A stretch of DNA of 64,000 nt from an uncultured Collinsella sp. (GTDB lineage Bacteria > Actinomycetota > Coriobacteriia > Coriobacteriales > Coriobacteriaceae). The stretch is taken from positions 186,001-250,000 of the forward strand of contig CAAFGG010000052.1 in NCBI GenBank assembly GCA_900762325.1, in the 5' to 3' direction. Under the pieces are notes generated by a model. It did not search any database, was not told where the DNA came from, and saw only the letters and a program-made list of their open reading frames with translations. How positions within the stretch are numbered: position 1 is the first letter of the stretch; the number at the start of each line of letters is the position of its first letter. A program made the translations under genes and the position numbers. Positions 51,609 through 61,395 of the stretch are shown piece by piece.

Positions 51609-52013
51609 ATGGCTACTGCTAAGAAGAACGTTCGCGCTGCCCGTCTGAAGCGCGCGGACCGTAAGAACATTTCCGTGGGCCAGGCTCACATTCGTTCTAC
51701 GTTCAACAACACGATCGTTTCGATCACCGATCCCCAGGGCAACGTCATTTCCTGGAAGTCGGCTGGCCAGGTGGGCTTCAAGGGCTCCCGTAAGTCCACG
51801 CCGTTCGCTGCCCAGATGGCTGCCGAGGCTGCTGCCAAGCAGGCCATGGAGCACGGTATGAAGAAGGTTTCCGTCTTCGTCAAGGGCCCCGGCTCCGGTC
51901 GTGAGACCGCCATCCGCTCCCTCCAGGCTGCTGGCCTCGAGGTCTCGAGCATCCAGGACAAGACCCCCATTCCGCACAACGGCTGCCGCCCCAAGAAGCG
52001 TCGCCGCGTGTAA
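51609..52013 (+). CDS. rpsK: 30S ribosomal protein S11
   Basis: The product has 134 residues. Landmarks are [27 protein letters not shown] and the end [12 protein letters not shown]. It lies in the 30S platform near the E site. It starts with ATG. Confidence 0.97.
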   Translation: MATAKKNVRAARLKRADRKNISVGQAHIRSTFNNTIVSITDPQGNVISWKSAGQVGFKGSRKSTPFAAQMAAEAAAKQAMEHGMKKVSVFVKGPGSGRETAIRSLQAAGLEVSSIQDKTPIPHNGCRPKKRRRV

Positions 52014-52032
52014 CTGAAAGGATCGTATCAAT

Positions 52033-52629
52033 ATGGCAATCGACAGGACTCCTGTTCTTAAGCGCTGCCGTCAGCTCGGGATCGATCCCGCTGAGCTCGG
52101 TTACAGCAGCAAGAAGGAATCTATCCGTCAGCCCAAGCGCCGTCGCAAGGAATCTGAGTACGGCATGCAGCTGCGCGAGAAGCAGAAGGTCAAGTTCATC
52201 TATGGCGTTCTGGAGAAGCAGTTCCACGGCTACTTCAACAAGGCTCGCAAGATGAACGGCGTCACCGGTGAGAACCTCATGATCATCCTTGAGTCTCGCC
52301 TCGACAACGTCGTCTTCCGTCTTGGCTTCGCCCGCACCCGCAAAGAGGCTCGTCAGTCCGTCCGTCACGGTCACTTCACCGTGAACGGCAAGCGCGTGGA
52401 CATCCCGTCCTACCGCGTCAAGGCCGGCGACGTCGTCGCTGTCGGCGAGAAGTTCCGTGACCTCCTCCCCATCAAGGAGGCCCTGATTTCCTCCGAGCGC
52501 TTCGAGGTCCCTGGCTGGCTCGAGGTCGATATCGAGAAGCTGTCTGGTAACGTGCTCGCTCTGCCGACGCGTGAGCAGATCAGCGGTGATATCAACGAGC
52601 AGCTCATCGTCGAGCTCTACTCTAAGTAG
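52033..52629 (+). CDS. rpsD: 30S ribosomal protein S4
   Basis: The product has 198 residues. The S4 RNA-binding domain is seen as L-E-S-R-L-D-N-V-V-F-R-L-G-F-A-R-T and R-Q-S-V-R-H-G-H-F near 90-120. It starts 16S assembly and regulates the alpha operon in several bacteria. The N-terminus lacks the Cys4 zinc knuckle of some homologues. It starts with ATG behind GAAAGGA. Confidence 0.96.
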   Translation: MAIDRTPVLKRCRQLGIDPAELGYSSKKESIRQPKRRRKESEYGMQLREKQKVKFIYGVLEKQFHGYFNKARKMNGVTGENLMIILESRLDNVVFRLGFARTRKEARQSVRHGHFTVNGKRVDIPSYRVKAGDVVAVGEKFRDLLPIKEALISSERFEVPGWLEVDIEKLSGNVLALPTREQISGDINEQLIVELYSK

Positions 52630-52661
52630 TCCATCCGGGCTGCTGAGGCTGGAGGTAATAC

Positions 52662-53603
52662 ATGTCAGAATTCATTAGGCCTCAGGTTCAGGTCGAAGAG
52701 ATCAACGAGACGTCTGCTCGTGTCTCCGTCGAGCCGCTCGAGCGTGGCTACGGCGATACGCTGGGTAACTCCCTTCGTCGCGTTCTTCTGTCCTCGCTCG
52801 AGGGTGCCGCCGTCGAGGCTATTCAGATCGATGGTGCGCAGCACGAGTTCATGACCATCCCTAACATGGTCGAGGATGTCACCGACATCGTCCTGAATGT
52901 CAAGGGTCTTGTCTTCAGGGCTCTCGGCACGACCGACGAGGCGACCGCCACCATCTCGGTTGACGGCCCCTGCGAGGTCACCGGTGCGGACTTCTTTATT
53001 CCGTCCGAGTTTGAGCTGGTCAACCCCGAGCAGCACATCGCTACGCTCACCGAGGGTGGCCATCTCACCATGAGCATGCGCATCGGCTATGGCCGCGGCT
53101 ATGTTTCTGGCGAGGCCAACAAGCGCGACAACGATCCCATCGGTGTGATCCACGTCGACTCGCTGTACTCGCCGGTTTCCCGTTGCGCCAAGCTCGTTGA
53201 GGCTTGCCGTGTCGGTCAGCACACCGACTACGACCGCCTTGTCCTCGAGATCGAGACCAACGGCTCCATCGCCCCGCGCGACGCCGTGGTCCAGGCTGCC
53301 AATATCATCAACCAGCATATGGCCGCCTTTATGAACCTTGCCGAGACCCCCGAGGTCGAGGAGGAGGCTTCGATCTTCGCTCCCGAGGTCACCAACGACA
53401 ACGCCGAGCTGGACAAGCAGATCGAGGATCTGGACCTTTCCGTCCGTTCCTACAACTGCCTTAAGCGCGCCAGCATTCACTCGGTCCGTCAGCTCGTTGA
53501 GTTCTCGGAGAACGATCTGCTCAACATCCGTAACTTCGGTGTTAAGTCGATCGAGGAAGTGAAGGACAAGCTTGAGTCCATGGGCCTGAGCCTGAAGGCT
53601 TAA
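52662..53603 (+). CDS. rpoA: DNA-directed RNA polymerase subunit alpha
   Basis: The product has 313 residues. The N-terminal assembly domain has G-Y-G-D-T-L-G-N-S-L-R-R-V-L-L-S-S. A linker from about 230 is followed by the C-terminal DNA-binding domain with L-K-R-A-S-I-H-S-V-R-Q-L and N-F-G-V-K-S-I-E-E-V. It scaffolds RNA polymerase and contacts UP elements and activators. It starts with ATG behind GGAGG. Confidence 0.97.
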   Translation: MSEFIRPQVQVEEINETSARVSVEPLERGYGDTLGNSLRRVLLSSLEGAAVEAIQIDGAQHEFMTIPNMVEDVTDIVLNVKGLVFRALGTTDEATATISVDGPCEVTGADFFIPSEFELVNPEQHIATLTEGGHLTMSMRIGYGRGYVSGEANKRDNDPIGVIHVDSLYSPVSRCAKLVEACRVGQHTDYDRLVLEIETNGSIAPRDAVVQAANIINQHMAAFMNLAETPEVEEEASIFAPEVTNDNAELDKQIEDLDLSVRSYNCLKRASIHSVRQLVEFSENDLLNIRNFGVKSIEEVKDKLESMGLSLKA

Positions 53604-53633
53604 TGCTTCGCATATTTGAGGAGAAACTAGACC

Positions 53634-54101
53634 ATGCGTCACAACGTTAAGAAGGGCCTGAAGCTCGGCACCGATGCGAGCCACACCAAGGCCATGAAGA
53701 AGAGCCTTGCTAAGGCCCTCTTCGAGAACGACCGCATCAAGACCACCGAGACCCGCGCTAAGGCGCTGCGTTCGGTCGTCGACCCGATCATCACTTGGGC
53801 TAAGAAGGGCGACCTGCACTCTCGTCGTCTGGCTATCGCCAAGCTCGGCGATAAGCAGCTCGTTGCCGAGATCTTCGACAAGGCTGCTCAGGGCATGTGG
53901 CAGGACCGCAACGGCGGTTACACCCGCATCATGAAGCTCGGCAACCGCAAGGGCGACAACGCTCCCATCGTTATCATGGAGCTCGTCACCGAGCCTTGCA
54001 CGCCTAAGGCCAAGAAGGCTGCTCCGGCCCCCAAGAAGGCCGCTGCTCCCAAGAAGGTCGAGGCTGTCGAGGAGGCTCCTGCTGAGGAGACCGCTGAGTA
54101 G
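53634..54101 (+). CDS. rplQ: 50S ribosomal protein L17, with low-complexity tail
   Basis: The product has 155 residues. Residues 1-120 or so are ordinary L17 (K-K-G-L-K-L-G-T-D-A-S-H start; R-I-M-K-L-G-N-R-K-G-D-N-A). The last ~35 residues are an Ala/Lys/Pro then Glu-rich tail, as in several actinobacteria. It closes the ribosomal gene string. The start is ATG behind GAGGAG, and a strong terminator follows. Confidence 0.96.
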   Translation: MRHNVKKGLKLGTDASHTKAMKKSLAKALFENDRIKTTETRAKALRSVVDPIITWAKKGDLHSRRLAIAKLGDKQLVAEIFDKAAQGMWQDRNGGYTRIMKLGNRKGDNAPIVIMELVTEPCTPKAKKAAPAPKKAAAPKKVEAVEEAPAEETAE

Positions 54102-54127
54102 ACATTCCGTCTGCATAGGCTATATTC

Positions 54128-54158
54128 GAGGGGTACGTTCGCGTACCCCTCTTTTTTT
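54128..54158 (+). terminator. Rho-independent terminator after rplQ
   Basis: GAGGGGTACG pairs perfectly with CGTACCCCTC around a TTCG loop, followed by TTTTTTT. It is the strongest terminator in the window. Confidence 0.95.
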
Positions 54159-54193
54159 GTCGCGATACCGTTACTTGTTTGTTGGGAGCGCCC

Positions 54194-55018
54194 ATGACTG
54201 CGCCGTCTGATTTCAATTCGACCCCCGAGCTTGACGCCACGCTCGTATTTCGCGTGGCCTATGATGGCTCGTCGTATAGCGGATTTGCCGAGCAGCCGGG
54301 ACAGACGACGGTTGCGGGTGAGCTGCGTCGAGCCATCGAGACGCTGCTTCGCCGCGCGATCGATTTGACGTGCGCGGGACGTACCGATGCCGGCGTACAT
54401 GCCGTGGCTCAGTACATCAGCGTGCCTGTAACGGACGCTGAGCTCGCGTGTACGCGCCGTAGGTGGCTGCGGGCTATGGATGCCCTGCTGCCCAAAGATA
54501 TCGCCATCAACGAGGTCTACAAGGCTCGTAAGGGCTTTTCTGCGCGCTTTGACGCGCGCTCTCGCACTTACACCTATCGCATTGCCGATCGTGATGCGCG
54601 GCCCGTGCTGTCACGCGGTGCTGTGTGGTGGCATCGCTATCCCCTCGACGTCGATGCGATGGCGGCCGCCTGCCCTGCGCTTTTGGGCGAGCAGGACTTT
54701 AAAAGCTTTTGCAAGGTTGCCTCGGCCGTTGGCAAACCTACGCACCGCTGCGTAATGCGCGCCGAGTTTGGCCATGAGGTTGCGTTTGGCGAGGACATCC
54801 TGACGTTTACCATCGAGGGCAATGCGTTTCTGCATTCGATGGTCCGTACGATCGTTGGCACGCTTGTCGAGATTGGCATGCATCGCCGTAAACCCGAGTG
54901 GATGCGCGAGGTCATCGATGCTTGCGATCGTACCGCTGCGGGCCCCACGGCTCCTGCCTGCGGCCTTACGTTTATGGGCGTGGATTACGATCCCGCCGAG
55001 CTTGTCGTGCTCGACTAG
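54194..55018 (+). CDS. truA: tRNA pseudouridine synthase A
   Basis: The product has 274 residues. The catalytic aspartate is Asp65 in C-A-G-R-T-D-A-G-V-H-A, matching Asp60 of E. coli. Y-D-G-S-S-Y-S-G-F near the start is typical. It makes pseudouridine at tRNA positions 38-40. ATG 54194 has GGGAG upstream; an in-frame TTG at 54179 is less likely. It follows rplQ, a frequent gene order. Confidence 0.94.
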   Translation: MTAPSDFNSTPELDATLVFRVAYDGSSYSGFAEQPGQTTVAGELRRAIETLLRRAIDLTCAGRTDAGVHAVAQYISVPVTDAELACTRRRWLRAMDALLPKDIAINEVYKARKGFSARFDARSRTYTYRIADRDARPVLSRGAVWWHRYPLDVDAMAAACPALLGEQDFKSFCKVASAVGKPTHRCVMRAEFGHEVAFGEDILTFTIEGNAFLHSMVRTIVGTLVEIGMHRRKPEWMREVIDACDRTAAGPTAPACGLTFMGVDYDPAELVVLD

Positions 55019-55179
55019 GGGAGGGCTCGACGCGCCGTTCGTCGGCACCTGCCATCTGTGAGCTGCGCGTGTGCAACATCTGTTCTTGGCGTGCAATACA
55101 ATCGGTGTCTCATTGCTTTAATTTACGGGGTGTACCATGAACCACGGTTTGATTCATTGCTGTCGAGAGGACGGATAAC

Positions 55180-56220
55180 TTGGTTCGACGTGGCTCGCAT
55201 CCGCGACTTTCGGTGATCCTCGTGGTAGAAGGTTCGCCCAGCTATGCGATGCGTGCGCTCGAGAGTATCCAGAACCAAGACCTCTACGATTTGCAGATTG
55301 TCGTTGTCTGCCGCGATGCTGCGCCCGGTGTGCGCCATTCGCTTCAAGTTGCTGCCGACAGGGACATCCATATTGATTTGATTGACGTCGAGGACGCGAA
55401 GCGCGGCGCTTGTCTTCGTGCCGGTTTTGATGCCTCGCGCGGCTCTCACATCATCGCCATGAACGCCGATGAGTGGTTTGCTCCGCAGGCCCTTTCCAAG
55501 ATGGTCGATATCGCGTGCGATACTGCGGCAGACATGGTGTTCCCCTCGGTGTCGCTCGATCGATACGATGCGCATCGCGAGCGTCATTCGCGCGTCTTGG
55601 ATGCTGCCTCTATTGCCATAGAAGACGAGTCTTCTATGGTGACTGGGCTGCCCCAGTTGATTTTGGGCGGCCTAGTCGCTCAGACCTCTGGCGCGATGTA
55701 TAGCCGTCCGCTGTTTGAGGCATGCCTGTCGCGCGGCAAGGCGTACCGTACGGTTGAGTTTATGGCTTATGCGCTCTCGCAGGCACGATTCGTGTCCGGC
55801 TGCGGCGACGCTTGTTTCCACGCGGTGGCACCTAAGCTTACAGATGCCTTTGATCCCACCATGTATGCCAGGATATCCGATGACACTCGAGCGCTCGACG
55901 AGCTTGCGGACTCACTCTCGGAAGCAGATAGCGGTGGTCGGCTCAAGCTGGCAAGCCAAAAGTTCTACTTTGCCGGACTGGTCGCCTGCATCGAGAATTT
56001 GTGTCTGAGCCCGCATGGGGTGTCGTCAATTGAGCGTTCCGCCCGCATGCGTGATATGCTCGAGGCGCCTCGAACCCGTCAGATGGTCGCCGCGCTCAAG
56101 GACAACCATCGGGGACTCGGTCTGTTGTTTGGGCCGATCGCCAGTGCCAAGCCCGCGCGCTGCGTGATGTGTACGCATCTGGCAGCTTTTCTCAACCGGA
56201 CGGGCGTAAAAACCGCCTAA
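55180..56220 (+). CDS. Glycosyltransferase family 2-like protein
   Basis: The product has 346 residues. The N-terminal ~110 residues look like a GT-A fold: L-S-V-I-L-V-V-E-G start, S-I-Q-N-Q-D-L-Y-D-L-Q-I-V-V-V and a D-x-D-like position as M-N-A-D-E-W-F near 100. The rest has no clear family and no transmembrane segment. It could transfer a sugar to a cell-surface polymer; donor and acceptor are unknown. The start is TTG behind GAGAGG. It stands alone between truA and argR. Confidence 0.65.
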   Translation: MVRRGSHPRLSVILVVEGSPSYAMRALESIQNQDLYDLQIVVVCRDAAPGVRHSLQVAADRDIHIDLIDVEDAKRGACLRAGFDASRGSHIIAMNADEWFAPQALSKMVDIACDTAADMVFPSVSLDRYDAHRERHSRVLDAASIAIEDESSMVTGLPQLILGGLVAQTSGAMYSRPLFEACLSRGKAYRTVEFMAYALSQARFVSGCGDACFHAVAPKLTDAFDPTMYARISDDTRALDELADSLSEADSGGRLKLASQKFYFAGLVACIENLCLSPHGVSSIERSARMRDMLEAPRTRQMVAALKDNHRGLGLLFGPIASAKPARCVMCTHLAAFLNRTGVKTA

Positions 56221-56352
56221 ACGGCTCATTTCAAAACAAATTTGCATAGAATTGTTTCGAAATGCGTTCTTATACACAAAAGCCTTCAAATAGCGTTAAA
56301 CTATTCAATCACTGATTGATTGTCTCCGCCATCTTTTGGAGAGAGGGTTTGT

Positions 56353-56790
56353 ATGGCTAAAAAACGCAATGGGCGCCAGGATGCCATTAGAGATATTGTG
56401 CGCAATAAGGACGTCCGCACGCAGCGCGTGCTGGTCGATGAGCTCCGCGCTATGGGCTTTGATTGCACGCAGGCGACTGTCTCTCGCGATATTGCCGACA
56501 TGGGGCTGCGTAAGCTCCCTGAGGGCATCTATGTTCTGGCAGAGGACCTGCACCTGCAGCGTATGGTTTCCGAGCTCGTAACGGGCGTTCTGCGCACCGA
56601 TAATCTGGTTATGATCAAGGCTCAGCCTGGCACGGCTTCCGGCATCGCCGCCGCTGTTGATGCGGCAGAGCTGCCCGATGTGCTTGGCTCGCTTGCCGGC
56701 AACGATACGATTTTGGTTATTGCCCAGACGGCCGAGGACGGCGAGCGTCTTGAGGCGCTGATCAATAAGCTGAGCAATTCTCGCAAGTAG
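56353..56790 (+). CDS. argR: Arginine repressor
   Basis: The product has 145 residues. The N-terminal winged helix carries T-Q-A-T-V-S-R-D-I-A-D-M-G-L. The C-terminal oligomerisation and arginine-binding domain has G-T-A-S-G-I-A-A-A-V-D and G-N-D-T-I-L-V-I. It represses arginine synthesis and can activate catabolism. The start is ATG 56353 behind GGAGAGAGG. No arginine genes are next to it. Confidence 0.93.
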   Translation: MAKKRNGRQDAIRDIVRNKDVRTQRVLVDELRAMGFDCTQATVSRDIADMGLRKLPEGIYVLAEDLHLQRMVSELVTGVLRTDNLVMIKAQPGTASGIAAAVDAAELPDVLGSLAGNDTILVIAQTAEDGERLEALINKLSNSRK

Positions 56791-56839
56791 GCGTGCTGGT
56801 CGTGCGCTCGGCACTGTGCGCGCTGACATAGTGGCTTGT

Positions 56840-56875
56840 AAGGGGTATCGACGTTGGTCGGTACCCCCTTTTTTG
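56840..56875 (+). terminator. Rho-independent terminator after argR
   Basis: GGGGTATCGA pairs with TCGGTACCCC (one mismatch), followed by TTTTTT. Confidence 0.85.
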
Positions 56876-56913
56876 TCTGCCGGTATAAAGACCGCCCATC
56901 AGGTCGCTTTAAA

Positions 56914-56957
56914 CTAAAAAGGCCCCCGAGCAGTTGAATAAGCTGCTCGGGGGCCTT
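56914..56957 (-). terminator. Terminator of the penicillin-binding protein gene
   Basis: AAGGCCCCCGAGCAG pairs with its complement across a nine-base loop. On the minus strand it is followed by a T-run (AAAAA at 56916-56920 on the plus strand). Confidence 0.88.
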
Positions 56958-56979
56958 GTTGCTTATGGCCGGATGATTT

Positions 56980-59178
56980 CTAGCCGACCGTATCGTCAGG
57001 CGTGGGTGAGGGATCGGGAGTGGGCGTAGGCGTAGGCGTCGGCGTGCCGCCATCGCCGCCGGTCGAACCACCGGTGGAGCCACCCGTCGAGCCACCGGTC
57101 GTACCGGTGCCGCCGGTGGTGTCGCCGCCCGTGGTCTCGGTGGTCGTGGTCGTCGTTGTCGTCGTCGTTGTGGTTTCCTCTTCGTCCTCGTTCTCGTCCT
57201 TGTCGTCGTTCTCCGTCTTCTTGGTGTTGTTGGTGCCGTAGAACTTCCAGACGCTGTTGTTCTTGTAGGTGGGCGCCGTTCCGGTCGCAAACTCCTCGCG
57301 CTCGGTACCGGTCAGAACGGTGTTCATAAACCGCTTAAAGACAGGCAGGTTGGTGCTGTCGCCCAGCAGGTCTGTGCCGTATTTTTGGATGGGAATCTCG
57401 CCCGCGGAATAGCCGGTCCACAGGGCGCACGCCAGCTGCGGGGTATAGCCGCAGAACCACAGGTTGGTGGTGTTGTCGGTGGTGCCCGTCTTGCCGGCAT
57501 AGGGCTGGTTGACGCTCAGGGCGCCGGCAGCACCCGTACCGCCGCCCTTCATGACGCCAGACAGAACATCGGTGACCGCGGCGGCCTCGCCCTCGGTAAG
57601 TACCTGTGAGGGATTGTCGGTGTGCTGGTACAGCACCGAACCGGTGCGAGAGTCAATCTCGGTGATGGCGATCGGCTGGCGATAGTAGCCGCCGTTGGCA
57701 AACGTCGCGTAGGCGGCGGCCATCTCGAGCGGCGAGATCGAGCCGGTGCCGAGCGTCATGACGGGAACGTCCTCGATGTTGTCCTTGGCGGGATCGATGC
57801 CGAGCTTTTTGACGAGCGAGATGATCTTGCTGTTGCCGACGGCTTCCGCCACCTGGATGTAGCCGGTGTTGGAGGAGTATGCCGTCGCCTGCTTAAGCGT
57901 GATGTTGCCATAGCTATGGTTGGCGTAGTTTTGGACCTCGGTCGTGGTGCCCTTGGCCTTGAGCGGCGAGTTGCAGTTGAGGGTGACGTTGGGGTTCATG
58001 CCGTTTTGGATGGCAGTTGCCAGCGTAAAGGCCTTAAAGGTGGAGCCGACGGGACGCTTGGCCGTGGCATGGTTTACGTGGTTCTCGTCGGCGTTGTAGT
58101 CATAGCCGCCCACCATGCACTTGATGTAGCCGGTCTTGGGGTCGACGACGACCATGCCCATGTCCAGGCCGTCGAGTGAGAGCGTGTCGAGCTGCTCGCG
58201 GACGGCATTCTCTGCCACCTGCTGCATCGTGGGGTCGATGGTGGTCTTGACGGTCAGGCCGCCCTTAAAGAGCACGTCGGTCGAGAACTCCTGCTCCAGC
58301 AGCTGCTTAACATAGGCGACAAAGTAGGGCTGCGAGTATACGTCGACGCCGCTGCCCGAAATCTCGGTCACGTTGAGGGTGATGGGCTCGGCCTGTGCGG
58401 CATCGTGCTCCTCCTGGGTGATGTGGCCCAGGCGCAGCATGTTGTCGAGGACCTTGTTGCGGCGAGACAGTGCCAGGTCGGGGTTGACCGTGGGGTCGTA
58501 CTGCGAAGGCGAGTTGGGAAGGCCGATGAGCAGCGCGGCCTCGCTCAGGGTGAGGTCGGCGGCGCTCTTGGACAGATAGGTCTCGGCTGCGGCCTCGATG
58601 CCGTAGGCGCCGTGACCGTAATAGATGGTGTTGAGGTACATCATGAGGATCTCGTCTTTGGAGTACATGTCCTCCATCTTGACGGCGATGTAGGCCTCGC
58701 GCACCTTACGCTCGATGGTCGAGTCGAACTGCTCCTCCTGCAGGATGGTGTTGCGCACCAGCTGCTGGGTGATAGTCGAGGCGCCTTCGTGCCCGCCGCC
58801 GAGGGTTGCCACCGCAGCACGCGCGATACCCCACAGGTCGATACCGCCGTGCTCGTAGAAGCGCTCGTCCTCGACGTCAACGGTGCCCTGCAGCACGTAG
58901 GGGGAGACCTCGTCCTTGGTGATGGACTTGCGGTTTTGCGTGTAGAAGCTCGCGATCTTGTTGCCGTTGCAGTCGATGATCTCGGTGGGCTCGCTCACCA
59001 GATACGCGTTGGCGTCGGTGTAGTCGGGCAGATCGGACAGCCAGCGGTTGACGTTGCCGACCATGCCGATGCCAAACGCGACGCCCGCGATAAGCAAAAA
59101 GCCCAAAAATGAGAGCAGGATTATGGGCAGAGCATGCGTCTTTGAACGGCTGCGTCCCTGTCGTTGGCGAGGACCCAT
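56980..59178 (-). CDS. Class A penicillin-binding protein (transglycosylase/transpeptidase)
   Basis: The product has 732 residues. A transmembrane anchor is at about 17-40. The GT51 domain has catalytic Glu103 in E-D-E-R-F-Y-E-H-G-G. The transpeptidase has the active serine in G-S-T-F-K near 378, Y-S-S-N-T-G and the K-T-G-T-T motif. It polymerises and cross-links peptidoglycan outside the membrane. From about 645 the tail is low complexity: an acidic stretch, a run of about 12 Thr, G-G-S-T-G-G-S repeats and P-T-P-T-P. ATG 59178 has GGAGG upstream. Confidence 0.94.
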   Translation of the reverse strand: MGPRQRQGRSRSKTHALPIILLSFLGFLLIAGVAFGIGMVGNVNRWLSDLPDYTDANAYLVSEPTEIIDCNGNKIASFYTQNRKSITKDEVSPYVLQGTVDVEDERFYEHGGIDLWGIARAAVATLGGGHEGASTITQQLVRNTILQEEQFDSTIERKVREAYIAVKMEDMYSKDEILMMYLNTIYYGHGAYGIEAAAETYLSKSAADLTLSEAALLIGLPNSPSQYDPTVNPDLALSRRNKVLDNMLRLGHITQEEHDAAQAEPITLNVTEISGSGVDVYSQPYFVAYVKQLLEQEFSTDVLFKGGLTVKTTIDPTMQQVAENAVREQLDTLSLDGLDMGMVVVDPKTGYIKCMVGGYDYNADENHVNHATAKRPVGSTFKAFTLATAIQNGMNPNVTLNCNSPLKAKGTTTEVQNYANHSYGNITLKQATAYSSNTGYIQVAEAVGNSKIISLVKKLGIDPAKDNIEDVPVMTLGTGSISPLEMAAAYATFANGGYYRQPIAITEIDSRTGSVLYQHTDNPSQVLTEGEAAAVTDVLSGVMKGGGTGAAGALSVNQPYAGKTGTTDNTTNLWFCGYTPQLACALWTGYSAGEIPIQKYGTDLLGDSTNLPVFKRFMNTVLTGTEREEFATGTAPTYKNNSVWKFYGTNNTKKTENDDKDENEDEEETTTTTTTTTTTTETTGGDTTGGTGTTGGSTGGSTGGSTGGDGGTPTPTPTPTPDPSPTPDDTVG

Positions 59179-59340
59179 ATATTGACCTCCAGGTATGTCG
59201 TGCCGGACGGTGGATGTGCCGTCGAGGCAGGATGGACATAAGTTATTACACGATAAACCAAACGGGGCGCGCGAGGCCTCGTGTATGCTGGAAGACGGCA
59301 TTTTTCAGAGTGAATGCATACCTTGGTAAGGAGTTTGCCG

Positions 59341-61299
59341 ATGGCGATTCGGGCGATGGGGCCGAGCGGACAATACGAGACTGGATTGGATGCTGCCGGT
59401 GCGGCGCTGCCCGAGCTGCTGGCGCCGGCGGGCGGGCTCGACCAGATGCTTGCGGCCATCGCCGCGGGTGCCGATGCCATCTATGCGGGGTTGGGCGGCT
59501 TTAACGCCCGCGTGAGCGCGCATGGCTTTACGGATGACGAGTTTGCGCGCGGCTGCGCCGTGGCGCATGCCCATGGCGTGCGCGTGTACGTGACGCTCAA
59601 CGTGTTCGTGTTTGACGATGAGCTGTCCGATGCGGTGGCGCTGGGAGCTCATGCACTGGAGTTGGGCGCCGATGCTCTGATTGTCGCCGATGCCGGGTTG
59701 GCCTGCGCGCTGCGCGCGGCGATTCCCGGGGTCGAGATTCACCTGTCCACGCAAGCGGGCGCTCATAGCGAGGGTGCCGTGCAGTTGGCTGCCAAGGAGT
59801 TGGGAGTTGAGCGCGTGACGACGGCACGCGAGCTGACGGTCGACGAGATTGCGGCGCTATGTGCCACGGGCGTGCCCATCGAGGTATTCTGCCACGGTGC
59901 GATTTGCATCGGCTATTCGGGGGCGTGCGAGTTCTCGGCCCTGCGGCGTGGGCGCTCGGCGATGCGCGGCGACTGCACGCAGCCGTGCCGTCTGGCGTAC
60001 GACCTGGTGGACGAGGCGGGGCAGAGCGTTGTCGCCGTCGAGGGAGATCGCCTGCTGTGTCCGCGCGACTATCTGGGTATTGCGCATCTGCCCGAGCTTG
60101 TAGATGCCGGCGTGGCGTCGCTCAAGATCGAGGGGCGCATGAAGAACCCCGATTACGTATTCAACGTGGTGCGGGTGTGGCGCCAGGCACTCGATATGCT
60201 GTGCGACGGCGCGTGGGACCCCGGTGCCGTGGAAGAGCTTGAGCGCGAGCTGGGAAGGTCGTTTAACCGTGGGTTTACCGATGCGTACCTGCGAGGGCGT
60301 TCGGGTGCCGAGCTGATGAGCTTTGAGCGTGCGATTAACCAGGGCGTGCGCGTGGGGCGCTTGGTCGCTGTGGGCCACGAAGAGGTGACCGTTGAGCTCG
60401 ACGCCGCCGTGGCGGCGGGTGACACGCTCGAGATTCGGTTCTATCCGGGTGTCGACGCGCGTCCCGATGTGCCCAAGCGCTGGCCGCAGGTGCCCTGCCC
60501 GGTGGATGCCGCAGCGGGGAAGCGCGTCGTCGTGCATTGCAAGCGTAAGGTGGACACGGGCTGCGAGGTGTACCTGATTCGCAGCGCCGGTGTGTTGGAG
60601 CAGACGGCGACGGTGTTGGAGCGCATGCGGGCCGAAGTGGATGCGATTGCGCCCGTTGCACGTGCCGTTGGGGTACTGCCCTTTGAGGACGTTGCGGTGG
60701 ATGGCGGTGCGTCGACGGAGTTGGTGGAGTGCGCGGTTCCCGCTCGCATGGTTTTTGCTTGGCAGCTGATGGATGCCGACCCGCGCGGAGAACTCGATTT
60801 GTCCGACGCCGTTGTGGTGCTTGACGAGGTGTGCCGCACGGGTGACGCTGACCGGACTCGCTCACTGATGCAGCGTGCCGGGCGCGTTGTCTGCCGCAAC
60901 CTGGGACAGGTGGTGATCGCTCGCGAGCTGGGCGTGACGTTTGACGTGGCGGCGCCGGTGTTCTGCGCGAATCGGGCCACGCTTACCTGGCTGCGCGGAC
61001 TCGGTGCGGGGCGGGTGTACTTGCCGGCCGAGTTGCTCGGCAATGATGCGGAGCGTATTGCCGAACTGGCTGCTGAACCCGGCGTCTGGGGTCCGGTCGA
61101 CGCCGACCGTCCCGAGCTTATGGTGTGCGAGCACTGCCTGCTGACCGCCGAGGGCGTCTGCGCTACCGATGCGACGGGACAGGTCCGTTGCCGCGACTGC
61201 TTGCGCCGTCGGCAGGTACGCTATCTGGTCGAGCGTGACGGTACACGTTTGCCAGTTGCCATTGACGCATGCGGCAGGACGAGGATTTTCCTGTCGTAG
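59341..61299 (+). CDS. U32 family protein (second copy)
   Basis: The product has 652 residues. It starts E-L-L-A-P-A-G-G near residue 27 and has the U32 signature E-V-F-C-H-G-A-I-C with C-E-F-S and C-T-Q-P-C. The C-terminal half ends with a Cys cluster (C-E-H-C and C-R-D-C) near 590-625. Its size fits E. coli RlhA, the 23S rRNA C2501 hydroxylation factor, better than the 830-residue paralogue at 17096-19588. ATG 59341 follows AAGGAG; the frame is open nine codons further upstream. tyrS lies 96 bases downstream. Confidence 0.82.
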   Translation: MAIRAMGPSGQYETGLDAAGAALPELLAPAGGLDQMLAAIAAGADAIYAGLGGFNARVSAHGFTDDEFARGCAVAHAHGVRVYVTLNVFVFDDELSDAVALGAHALELGADALIVADAGLACALRAAIPGVEIHLSTQAGAHSEGAVQLAAKELGVERVTTARELTVDEIAALCATGVPIEVFCHGAICIGYSGACEFSALRRGRSAMRGDCTQPCRLAYDLVDEAGQSVVAVEGDRLLCPRDYLGIAHLPELVDAGVASLKIEGRMKNPDYVFNVVRVWRQALDMLCDGAWDPGAVEELERELGRSFNRGFTDAYLRGRSGAELMSFERAINQGVRVGRLVAVGHEEVTVELDAAVAAGDTLEIRFYPGVDARPDVPKRWPQVPCPVDAAAGKRVVVHCKRKVDTGCEVYLIRSAGVLEQTATVLERMRAEVDAIAPVARAVGVLPFEDVAVDGGASTELVECAVPARMVFAWQLMDADPRGELDLSDAVVVLDEVCRTGDADRTRSLMQRAGRVVCRNLGQVVIARELGVTFDVAAPVFCANRATLTWLRGLGAGRVYLPAELLGNDAERIAELAAEPGVWGPVDADRPELMVCEHCLLTAEGVCATDATGQVRCRDCLRRRQVRYLVERDGTRLPVAIDACGRTRIFLS

Positions 61300-61395
61300 G
61301 TGCCGCGTCGCGTCAGTTTGTTATCATATGAGAGTTTATGGACTTCCAGCACCGCCGTATCCGGTGAGGGTGCTATAGCAAAAGGAGGATACCCA

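Noticed and set aside
61300..61395. T-box leader before tyrS
   Set aside because: The 96-base gap is too short, and the characteristic T-box sequence and terminator are not visible.
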